Source: Zygophlyctis sp. KS116
Taxonomy: Eukaryota > Chytridiomycota
NCBI GenBank assembly: GCA_054661495.1
Contig: BAAFSQ010000072.1
Coordinates: 1 to 42,642 of the forward strand
Length of the DNA: 42,642 nucleotides
Direction: 5' to 3'
The notes beneath the pieces were generated by a model. That model was not told where the DNA came from, did not search any database, and saw only the letters and a program-made list of their open reading frames with translations. The translations under genes and the position numbers were made by a program. This document shows, one piece after another, positions 31,153 to 39,779 of this stretch; the first letter of the stretch is position 1; the number at the start of each line of letters is the position of its first letter.

Positions 31153-33501
31153 ATGGATCTGCAAAACTTGCTCAAACAGTGGAAATCAACTCCAAAAGGG
31201 AAAAATTCAAAAGATTATCATGAATTTTTAGGGAAATCAAGAGAATTTATAGAATCAATGTTTATGGATTCTTTTAATAATAATCTCATGGTTGCAGAGT
31301 ATAAATTACTCGCTTCCCATTTGTGTTTCATGAAGGAAGATGAAGAGTATTTAGTGAAATTCTTGGATTTTGTTGAAATATGTTTAAAATTCAATAATCA
31401 AAACGAAACTCTCAATTTTCTAAAGGATTCTCTAGGGACAATTGGAAATAATTTCAATTTTTCTATTAAACTGTTGGAAAAAATATCTAAAATATCTAAA
31501 ATTTCTCTAGAAAGAAATGATTTTCAGGCTTTAAATGTTTTATGGAAAACTATAATCAAATTGATAACAAGAGATATAGCAGTAGACATAAAGTACTTTC
31601 TATTTAAAAATGCATTCATGGATCAATTAGAAATTTTGTTGAAAAACAAGGATTTGGATCCAAAGAAATATTATGGGCTTATTGCTTTTTATTTAGGACA
31701 CTTGAACGCTTTTGTAAAGTTTTCTGCAAGCGTTTTAGTTGAGGAAGAAATTGTAATTGGATTTCTAATTTCAACTGGGTAAATTGTGTTTAGTTTGAAT
31801 TTTTAGAGAAAGTGTGTTTAATTCTCTGGAATTAAAGATGGAGAATGGAAAGTTTGAAACGCTTCTAGTTGGATTGCAGTAATCGTTTCTTTTACTAATC
31901 TAAAGATGTATTGTTTCCTGTTTTATGCAGCAACCAGCTCTGCAAGACTCACAAAAGATTTTATTAGTTAATAAGATTCTTCAGGGGGGATGCGCAAATG
32001 CAAATATTCTGAAAAGCAAATTATATTTGGCATCTTTTGTTATGAAAACATTTGAAAGGTTGGATGTTCATGCACAAGTGGAACTCATTAAACCCAAGAA
32101 TATTCAATTAAGGGGAATTCTAGATTTTATTTTGAAAGGAATTTCTGATTTGTCTTTGGAGGAATTAAAGAAGCCCGTCTGGTCAAAAAATTCACTTTAC
32201 GATCAAATCTTAGTTTCTTTTGGTATAATGGTACATGGTTTACATGGTGCCAGCCTGCAGTTTTTGATCAATAATTTGATTCAAAATCTTATGGCTAGAA
32301 CAGACAAAAATGTGGAAATTTTTATTCTGGACATGCTTCAAGTTTTGTTTGAAATTGGTATGCATTTGTTCAAAGAACTAATTACAAGATACTAGCAAAT
32401 CGATCTCGTCATCCCTTTTGAACGATTTGATGTTTTTGCTTGAAAGAATTTCTACCAAATCGAATGCTTTTCGCAAGCTATGTCAAGTAATCCATCGAAT
32501 GGAAATTAATACTTTTGAAGCTTCTTGGATGATTTATCCGTCTTGGGATAACATCAATGATATTCAATTGAAGTCTAGTTTGCTCTTTTGGGCAACTCCA
32601 TTATGTTCTCTTTCTACAACTGAAAATGTTTTGACACACTTAAAGACCACGCAAAAGGTCTGGCGATCAGTTTGCCAAGAAATGGATAAAGCAAAAGACC
32701 CAGGAACTGTCTCCAAATTTTTTCAAGTTTTGGGTCTTATAATTGACTGCTATACTGCCATATTTAGATCACGGCATATATCTGAGAACAATGTCCGACT
32801 GGTGATGAATTCAATTACACGAGAAATTTCGTTACTGATTACTCCCCTACTGAATGGCGGCTATAAATCTCTCGCTAATCATACCATCATGCCAAGGGAA
32901 GATTTAAAATTCGTAAGACATTCTTAAAATAATTTTAGACCGCTGAGGCATTAGCGTCAATTTTCCGTCTCGTCCCTTTTATAATCGACAGCCTTCAATC
33001 CGCAGCCTTATCTACATTTCTTGAAATATGCATCCGCTGGATTGGAGCCTCAAATTTGAATTCTCTTTTCCCTCGGACGGAGTCGTTAGCTATTCTAGAA
33101 GCGTTAAAATTGCACGGTAGTCAAATTAATGCAGATCAACTGGCTTCTGTAATTTTAGAATTAAATTTACTCATTAGGCCTGTGACAAGATTTTCAATTT
33201 TTGCTTTGAAGAAAACGACGAAGAAAATCAATCTGTTTGCGAATCACTCATCTACCCAAATTTATCAAATTTTAATCGCCAAAAAAATCGGAGAAGGCCT
33301 GATATGAATCTCGATAAACCAAATTCGGTATCTATGAGGGCTTTGATTATCGATTCGCATTTATCGTTTCCTGTTGACAGCTCAATTTTACAAGTCGTTT
33401 CTATATTGGATAGTCCTCAAAATGACAAGATCACTACAAAGAGAAAATACGAACTAAAATATTTACAGACAGCTATTCTCTCAAGCCAATTCAACAGCTA
33501 A
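31153..33501 (+). CDS. Unrecognised all-helical (HEAT/ARM-like) protein
   Basis: Six exons join to about 735 residues: 31153-31778, 31807-31878, 31906-32357, 32389-32912, 32939-33148 and 33178-33501. The last intron (33149-33177) is required; without it the frame stops at 33307, while with it an acidic then basic C-terminal frame opens to the TAA at 33501. Composition is Leu/Ile/Lys/Asn-rich with regular amphipathic helices (for example Y-L-V-K-F-L-D-F-V-E-I-C-L-K and F-I-L-D-M-L-Q-V-L-F-E-I), suggesting an alpha-solenoid. The tail (from about 660) has Asp/Glu-Asn clusters followed by R-Q-K-N-R-R-R-P, a possible nuclear signal. No signature let me name it. It converges on CDC27 with 5 bp between stops. 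Confidence 0.7.
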
Positions 33502-33506
33502 ACTCT

Positions 33507-35290
33507 TCATTCAAACAACTTCCAATCTTCTGGTTTTAAATCATCACAATCTCCAATAGTTTCTTTCATTATGTAATAAATAGATACCTATCGCCTCTTT
33601 GATTATGGTTCCAGATTTAGTAGAAAGCAGTTGGTCTTGAGCCAAAGTAAAACTTCTAATAGCCTCACGCTTTTTACCGAGTTGTTGATAGACACGACCC
33701 ATCAAGTAATGTACATTACATTCAGCTACATGCCTGCCACAGAGGTCTTCTAAATTCTCCAATGCTTCCTTAAAATTTATAAATACATAATAATACCTCA
33801 TATCGCTCCAATAAAGCCAAAACATGCGCTTTTCTAAATTTATAAATTGGATGATCTGACAACGCCTCCGAGTGCTCAAATCCTGCTAGTGCTTCTTCCA
33901 AACGCTCTGGATCTTTCTGAATAACCTATTTTCAACAAAAGGATAGATACCAAAGCCAAATGTGAATGCAATAAAGAATTATTTGGAAAAATTTCAAGAG
34001 ATTTTTTGAAATGATATTCTGCCAGTAAATGTTTTTCCTGCTTAGAGAATACACACGCCAGCCCATACCAAGCATTATAGCTTCGAGAGTTTATTCGAAT
34101 AGCTTCTCTAAATGCAGTTGCTGCATTATCGACATCATCATTGAGTAAATGTTCATGTCCGGAAAGAGTATGTCCATATGAAAAATATGGATCTATCTGA
34201 ACTGCTTTCTGAAAACATTTGATTGCTTGATCATGATCCAAAGACCGACTAAAGACTTATTCACTATTCTTACCTAAACAGGTTACCAATGACACACCTT
34301 TCAATCAGTTACAACAACTTACCAAGTCTCTGGAGCAGAAGGATGTAGACTCTGCAATTCACTTCCCAAATGACTTAATTCAACATCTTTTTTCAAATGC
34401 CATAATACAACTCCATATATATCCATGTATTCAATCCTTAAAGGCTGTAGTAGTCTTGAATCAGAAATTAAAGACATACCTGGCCTTTTGAAAATACCGT
34501 TCCGACTAATGTTATTCCTATCATAAATTACATCTAAATATTCATTAATTTCATAGAAAGCCTTTCCGAGAAGAGAATAAACCCAATATTTTTCAGAAAC
34601 TTCCAAATCTAAAGACTTTAAAACTTGAATCGCTTCTTTTATTCTATAATTTTCCAAGAGCATATATCCATGTGCTATACTTTTAACAATATTTACTTCT
34701 TGTCCATCCTCAATTTTACAAACTTCATTTAATTCGGACATTCCTTCTTTAATTCTCTTTCTAGCATTTGGGAGAACCTTGTCTTAAACTTGTAAAATTC
34801 AAACCTGTTTCCTTTTAACAATAGCAGTATTCTTTTTTAAATTTTTCAAGAGTGGCCATTCTCTTTCAACTCCCAATTGCACCAATTCCTTAAAACTAGT
34901 CCATAAATACGGTTCCAACTCTAGTGCTTTAGTAAAAGACTCTATAGCTTCCTTGAATCTATTTAGTCTCTTTTGAATATTCCCCAACAATTCCCAAATC
35001 TGCGCCGAATTTTCCTTTTCCAATTCTGAAGACTCTGCCAAGTACTTTTTACAAGTATATTCTGCTTCCATGTATTCATGTAAATTATAATGACATTTTG
35101 CAACCAATGCTAGACTTGGCAAATGATTTTCCATTTTTACCAAAAAACTCAAAGATATTTTAAAGGAATTCAAGTGAAAATATGCCAGTCCAGAGTAATA
35201 GTTTGAATATTCATCATGTAAAAATTCTGCTAATTTCAATACATTTTCATAATTATGATTTTCAAGACTATTTTTTATCGCCTTCAACAT
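33507..35290 (-). CDS. CDC27: APC/C subunit 3 (CDC27), TPR protein
   Basis: Nine exons, 525 residues. Introns: 33563-33587, 33769-33796, 33926-33950, 34249-34273, 34298-34322, 34455-34479, 34506-34531 and 34778-34804 (five of them exactly 25 nt). Two internal exons are tiny: 34274-34297 (24 nt) and 34480-34505 (26 nt). The N-terminal TPR dimer domain contains L-E-P-Y-L-W-T-S-F (human L-N-P-F-L-W-S-P-F). The superhelix has R-I-E-Y-M-D-I-Y-G-V-V-L-W-H-L, then A-W-Y-G-L-A-C-V-F-S-K-Q-E-K. APC3 binds the IR tails of Cdc20/Cdh1. At 525 residues it is much shorter than human CDC27 (about 824) because the disordered linker after the first TPR block is almost absent. Confidence 0.94.
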
Positions 35291-35330
35291 TTCTAAATAA
35301 AAACGACCTCTGGAATTTCTTAAAAATACC

Positions 35331-35576
35331 CTAACCTAGTAAATTTCTTATTAATACTAGACTCTGAATCTGATTAGCTAGAGTAATTTCAGAACCTATA
35401 GTAGATAGATTATTTTCAACATTTTTAACCTTTAGATTTTTGATGAGAAAAGATTGCACTTTTATGAGTTTATTTTTGATTGATTCTAATTCTTGTTTAG
35501 AGTCTGAGGCATCTTTTTCTAAAGATATATTTTCCAAAATATTATGTAAATTCTCTAGAATAGATGGAATCTCCAT
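35331..35576 (-). CDS. Small helical protein, possibly Mediator subunit MED9
   Basis: Single exon of 81 residues; the ATG at 35576-35574 opens M-E-I-P-S-I-L-E-N-L-H-N-I-L. The whole protein is two predicted amphipathic helices, the first short and the second Lys/Leu-rich, separated by an acidic D-A-S-D-S-K-Q-E-L linker. The layout (proline-flanked short helix, linker, long coiled coil) is reminiscent of MED9, but the usual central motif is not clear, and other small coiled-coil subunits would look alike. Its ATG is 33 bp from the divergent mL46 ATG, and it ends 40 bp before the CDC27 start on the same strand. That a gene is present is more certain than its name. Confidence 0.5.
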   Translation of the reverse strand: MEIPSILENLHNILENISLEKDASDSKQELESIKNKLIKVQSFLIKNLKVKNVENNLSTIGSEITLANQIQSLVLIRNLLG

Positions 35577-35609
35577 TTGATAAAAAGTGCCAAGGGTAGG
35601 GGTGTTAAA

Positions 35610-36203
35610 ATGATCAAGGCCGGAATCATTGTCAAGAGAATTCCTCAAATCACTAAAAATCTAGACAAATTATCACATTCTTATTACTTGCTGAAAAATG
35701 CCCAACAGGAAGATGCATCGAGACCCTTTGAAACTGAATTTTATTTTAAAAAAGGATCGCTTGGAGAGTCAAAATGGAATTTGGAAAATTCTGGGAAAGT
35801 GGGATCACAAGTTAAACAACCGCTAGAAGAGTTGAAACTTGTCACAGATAGATCAGATCTTGAAAAATCAGATCAGTCATTGGATAGAAAATTAGAAAAA
35901 GATTTATTTTTAGTGCAACAATTCGAAAATTCTTGTTGGGAATTTCCTTCTCAACAACTTTTAAAGGAAGAATTCTTGCATGAAACTTCAGATAGACTAA
36001 TTAATTTAACTCTCGGAGAGGTTGATGTTTGGAGAGTGGGACAAGCACCAATAGGGCATATAGATCAAACTTTCTTTATAAAGTATCATATTCTTCCTGG
36101 TTCTAATCCAAAAAGTGGGGCTTATGCTTGGTTAGATAAGGATGAATGTAAAAGTAGAATGACTACAGAATATTATAGGGAAATACAAGATTTGATTAGT
36201 TAA
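35610..36203 (+). CDS. MRPL46: Mitochondrial large-subunit ribosomal protein mL46
   Basis: Single exon of 197 residues; the ATG at 35610 (M-I-K-A-G-I-I-V-K-R-I-P-Q-I) is preferred. The N terminus matches the I-x-L-x-R-x-P-x-I strand of mL46. Then come S-L-D-R-K-L-E-K-D-L-F-L-V (human S-L-N-R-K-L-D-R-N-L-V-L-L) and W-E-F-P-S-Q-Q. The Nudix-like fold continues with G-Q-A-P-I-G-H and F-F-I-K-Y-H-I-L, and ends A-Y-A-W-L-D-K-D-E. It belongs to the mitochondrial 54S/39S subunit near the central protuberance. Its last 8 bases overlap the last 8 bases of UTP15 on the other strand (36196-36203). Confidence 0.93.
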   Translation: MIKAGIIVKRIPQITKNLDKLSHSYYLLKNAQQEDASRPFETEFYFKKGSLGESKWNLENSGKVGSQVKQPLEELKLVTDRSDLEKSDQSLDRKLEKDLFLVQQFENSCWEFPSQQLLKEEFLHETSDRLINLTLGEVDVWRVGQAPIGHIDQTFFIKYHILPGSNPKSGAYAWLDKDECKSRMTTEYYREIQDLIS

Positions 36204-37718
36204 CTTGTTTATTAGCCATTAAACTTTCTAAAAGTCCTAGTATTTTCATCATGGATGTTATAGATTTGATTTCAACTTGTATTTTTTGAGATATCTTTAG
36301 AATTAGATCACATACTAGAGGTGATTGATGAACTACTACTGAATACATGTCTAAAATAATATTAAAGAGCTTAATAAGTGTTTTAGAGTAGGCAGGAGTA
36401 TTCATTTGTTTAAAAATGAAATTTAGTACGCTTAAAAGAGAATCTTCATCCCTTCCACCTAATGCAGTTAATAAACCTTCACGATGTGCTAATTCTTTGA
36501 TCATGCTCATGATGATTACTGGTGAATGATTCTAAGATTAATTCAAAAAAGAAAAATTACCTTTTCTAAAACAGCGTCTAGTGCAGCTCTATACTGAAAT
36601 GATTTTAAATATTTATCAAAAGGTGCTAGTCTTTTTCTTTTAGTAGACTGTATAGTTAAATCTTCTTCATGTCCTTTATAGTCTGCTCCTCTCTTAAAAT
36701 GTGCAGGTGTACCACCTCTAATCTTTATGATCTTTTCTGTTTTTTGTTTTAATGGCATATTTTTAATAGATAATGTTCCATTTGAAGTTCCAATAACTAA
36801 ACTTGAATCATTTTTATTCATTGCTAAAGACATTATTGGAGAAGAGTATTTAGCAGAGTAAAGTACTTTATAATCCACCAATGAATGTACTTTAAATGAA
36901 TGATCCAAAGATCCACTTAATAAATGTGTTTTAGATCCATTTAGCTTAATGCAAGTTACAGTTTTAGAATGATTAATTAAACTTGTAACCAAATAACCAC
37001 TTTTACCTCCACAAATATCAAATATACGTATTGCAGAACCAGCGGCAGCAGCCAAGAGTCCATTACCTGGTAATAATTGTAAAGATTCAACTGGAGCACC
37101 TACATTCCAAGTATGAACACTTTTATTCATTCTAGGATCCCAAACCTTTATAGTTTGATCATAAGACCCTGAAAATAAGAGATTTGATGAAATAGCTGCT
37201 GTTTTAATATAATCATCATGTTCCTCAAATACATTTATAGAACTTTGGGAAGGAATATCCCAGTATGTAACAGTTTTATCACTAGAGGCAGACACTAGAT
37301 GAGTTTTATCCTCCTTGAACCCAACGTAATTTACTGTCCCTGCATGCCCATTCAGTTGTCTTAGAATGGCTCTAGAATTTGCATCAAATATTTGAATTGA
37401 ACCATTTTTCTCTCCAGTTGCAAGCAATGCACCATCAGATCTATAATCTGCACACATGACATCACTCTTATTCCTAGAAATAGACTTTATAAGGTTTGCA
37501 TCGGTTGCATAGATGCTTAATTTGTTTGCTGCAGCAATAAAAATATTATTTTTCAATGGATGAAATTTTAAATCTGAAATTCCAAAGAATTCCTTGACAA
37601 TGATTGGATTCTATCTATTATATAATGCAAAATGTACAGATAAGTGATCATAGATTGTAATTTCCTTTTTGTCAGTGGATTTCCATCCATAGACTGTATT
37701 CAACTTTTGATAACTCAT
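36196..37718 (-). CDS. UTP15: U3 snoRNP protein UTP15 (small-subunit processome)
   Basis: Exons 37638-37718, 36561-37610 and 36196-36531; introns 37611-37637 (27 nt) and 36532-36560 (29 nt); 488 residues. Exon 1 gives M-S-Y-Q-K-L-N and Y-G-W-K-S, then N-P-I-I-V-K-E-F-F-G as in UTP15. Seven WD40 repeats follow (N-G-H-A-G-T-V, D-K-T-V-T-Y-W-D, S-Y-D-Q-T-I-K-V-W-D). The C-terminal UTP15 domain shows A-P-F-D-K-Y-L-K-S-F-Q-Y-R-A-A-L-D-A and L-G-G-R-D-E-D-S, ending in a helical dimerisation part. It works in the UTP-A complex for rDNA transcription and 18S pre-rRNA processing. Divergent from RCC2; convergent and overlapping with mL46. Confidence 0.94.
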
Positions 37719-37800
37719 TGAAAGTTTTTTTAAAGAAAAATTTGTTGGTCTGATTTAGACCTGGACCTGCGGGACCATCTGATGCCATATGTGGTTCAGT

Positions 37801-37872
37801 AGGTTGGACCATAGGTGATGCCATAGGTTGGACCATAGGTGGTTCAGTAGGTGATGCCATAGGTTGGACCAC
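37801..37872. repeat. 12-bp minisatellite in UTP15/RCC2 promoter
   Basis: Six consecutive 12-bp units of three related kinds: AGGTTGGACCAT (three copies, the last ending AC), AGGTGATGCCAT (two) and AGGTGGTTCAGT (one). Degenerate copies extend left to about 37781. The array lies inside the 205-bp gap (37719-37923) between the divergent UTP15 and RCC2 start codons. Because the unit is a multiple of three it is open in several frames, which creates spurious ORFs on the minus strand. Confidence 0.8.
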
Positions 37873-37923
37873 AAGGCTCTGAGGAATTCAAACGGAGCGA
37901 CAGTTTTTCCAACAAATTTTTTC

Positions 37924-39256
37924 ATGAGTCGATTGGTGATTTGTGGTTCAACAGACTGGGATGTGATTGGACGGAAAAAGAGCGGCACAGACTATCCTAC
38001 GCCAGTAGTATATGCGCAGTCTAGTGAAATTAATCTGAAATATGCAATAAGTTCAAATTCTTCTGTTCATAGCGTGTTGATTGACGGTAATCAGATTCTA
38101 CTCACAAAGTAGAGGATGGGTGTGCTTACACGTTTGGGAGAAATGAAAAGGGACAGCTAGGACATTCTAATGCTTCAACTAGCGATTTGTATAAAGTTGA
38201 ATTAGAGGAAAAGGTAGTCCATGCTGCAACTGGAAGAGGTCATTCACTGTTAGTCACTGAATCAGGAGATGTTTACGCGGCTGGAGATAATAAATCTTAT
38301 CAATGTGGATATTCAAAAGATGTGTCTGGGTTTTCAAAGGTTGATATTAGTGAACACATTATAAAAGTTGCTGCAGGAATTGATTTTTCTTTGGGTTTGA
38401 CAAAGGATGGTAAAGTTTGGTCTTGGGGGAATCCTCAATATGGTCAGTTGGGTCATGGAAGTGATCAACAATATATTGGGAAAGGAAATAAGGTTGTTTT
38501 TGAGCCTCAATTGCCCAAATTGATTGCAAAATTGGATGATAAGAAGATAATGGATATTCAATGTGGCTCAAATCATAGTTTGGTTGTGGATAATACTGGT
38601 TCTATTTATATTTGGGGATGTGCAGGGTAAATTAGAATTGGTTTACATTAGTTATGGTCGGTTAGGATTAAATGAGACACCACCAAGAGATGTAATGGTT
38701 CCTACAGAAGTTCCTGGGTTTAAAAATCGTAATAATTATGTTAAAAAGATTGCTTGTGGTCCTACATGCTGTATGGTGACGGATTCAAGAGATGCTCTCT
38801 TTGTTTGGGGCAAATGGAAGAATTCTGGGGATGGAGGTCAAGGAACACCATGGTTATATCCACGATATTTTGATGGTTTATCTGGATGGAAAATAGATGA
38901 TATTGCTTGTGGTGGTGTCTCTTTGTTTGTAATTTCTGAGAAATCTACCATTAGTTGGGGTACTGTTTGAAATATTTGAAACAATAGGTCAAGGTGCTAG
39001 TAATGGAGAACTTGGTCATGGAGAGGGAAAACCTCGTTCTGCTACTAATGCTGTTAAAGTTGATGCTCTTGAAGGAGTGCATGCTAATTCAGTCTCTTGT
39101 GGATTGGGAACCACTTTAGTACTGATTGATGCTTCAGATCCTCTCTTATCTTCGCTAGGACAGTCTGAAGGCTCCCCAACAGTTATCACTTCTTCGCCCA
39201 AAAAGAGAAAGTCTGTAAAAGCTGATACAGAAAAAGCCAATAAAAAGAAAAAATAA
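37924..39256 (+). CDS. RCC2: RCC2-like RCC1-repeat protein
   Basis: Exons 37924-38086, 38113-38626, 38652-38959 and 38988-39256; introns of 26, 25 and 28 nt; 417 residues. The first strand S-R-L-V-I-C-G-S-T-D-W-D-V-I-G-R-K matches RCC2 (G-A-T-N-W-D-L-I-G-R-K) rather than RCC1. Seven-bladed propeller repeats include G-R-N-E-K-G-Q-L-G-H, N-P-Q-Y-G-Q-L-G-H and G-Y-G-R-L-G, and S-T-I-S-W-G is split by the last intron. The C terminus is a classic nuclear signal, S-P-K-K-R-K-S, plus Lys-rich tail. RCC2 (TD-60) acts at centromeres and in small-GTPase regulation. It lacks most of the long N-terminal extension of human RCC2 (522 residues). One base separates its stop from that of uL23m. Confidence 0.92.
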
Positions 39257-39257
39257 T

Positions 39258-39719
39258 CTATTGATCTGGATTTGATGGCTCGTAGCCTCTTCGAGCATTA
39301 TATTCTTGAATCTTCTTCTTGATTGCTTTTCCACTTCCCCTTCCCATACCAGCCTGAGGAGGTAATTCCATTGCACCATCCTTGTTTGGACAAGGAGGAT
39401 GAGGAAACACAAAATCCTGATCCATTGTGATGATGGCTTTCTTGAAATCTGGGCGTTTAAATGCTCGTCCTCCCATTTTCATTTTTATTTTCCCCAAGTA
39501 ATTCATTGTGCGAACATTGGTTATAGTAATATTGTATAATTTTGAAAGATAGTCCTGAATATCCACCTTTGAAAGCTGAGGTGGCACCTTGAAAACCGCT
39601 TGATGAGGGGGGAACTGAGGAGATCGAACTAGTCTGAATATTATATTCGGAAAGTAAAGTTTAGATCCAGCTTAATATCAATTTTATTATTAAAAAATAC
39701 CAGGCAATGGAAATGGCAT
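39258..39719 (-). CDS. MRPL23: Mitochondrial ribosomal protein uL23m (MRPL23)
   Basis: A 19-nt first exon (39701-39719) and exon 39258-39670, around a 30-nt intron (39671-39700), give 143 residues. The splice yields M-P-F-P-L-P-A-G-S-K-L-Y-F-P-N, where Y-F-P-N is the conserved start of mitochondrial L23. Next come V-P-P-Q-L-S-K-V-D-I-Q-D-Y-L, Y-N-I-T-I-T-N-V-R-T-M-N-Y-L-G-K and F-K-R-P-D-F-K-K-A. It sits at the mitoribosomal exit tunnel, and the Pro/Lys-rich tail is usual for this protein. The upstream neighbour, SEC24 C/D, ends 60 bp before its ATG on the same strand. Confidence 0.93.
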
Positions 39720-39779
39720 TTAGCGAATAGATGAAACCTCGGATTGGACGGTTCTATTTTTTTAAAAAAAAGGATAATT

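Noticed and set aside
33304-33501. Separate small gene starting at ATG 33304
   Set aside because: The frame is continuous with the upstream helical gene after removal of the 33149-33177 intron.
37672-37872. Minus-strand frame with M-V-Q-P-M-A-S-P repeats
   Set aside because: Produced by the 12-bp minisatellite and by UTP15 exon 1 read in another frame; no conserved protein.
38334-38571. Two overlapping minus-strand frames antisense to RCC2
   Set aside because: They lie entirely within the conserved RCC1 repeats of the sense gene and have no recognisable domain.
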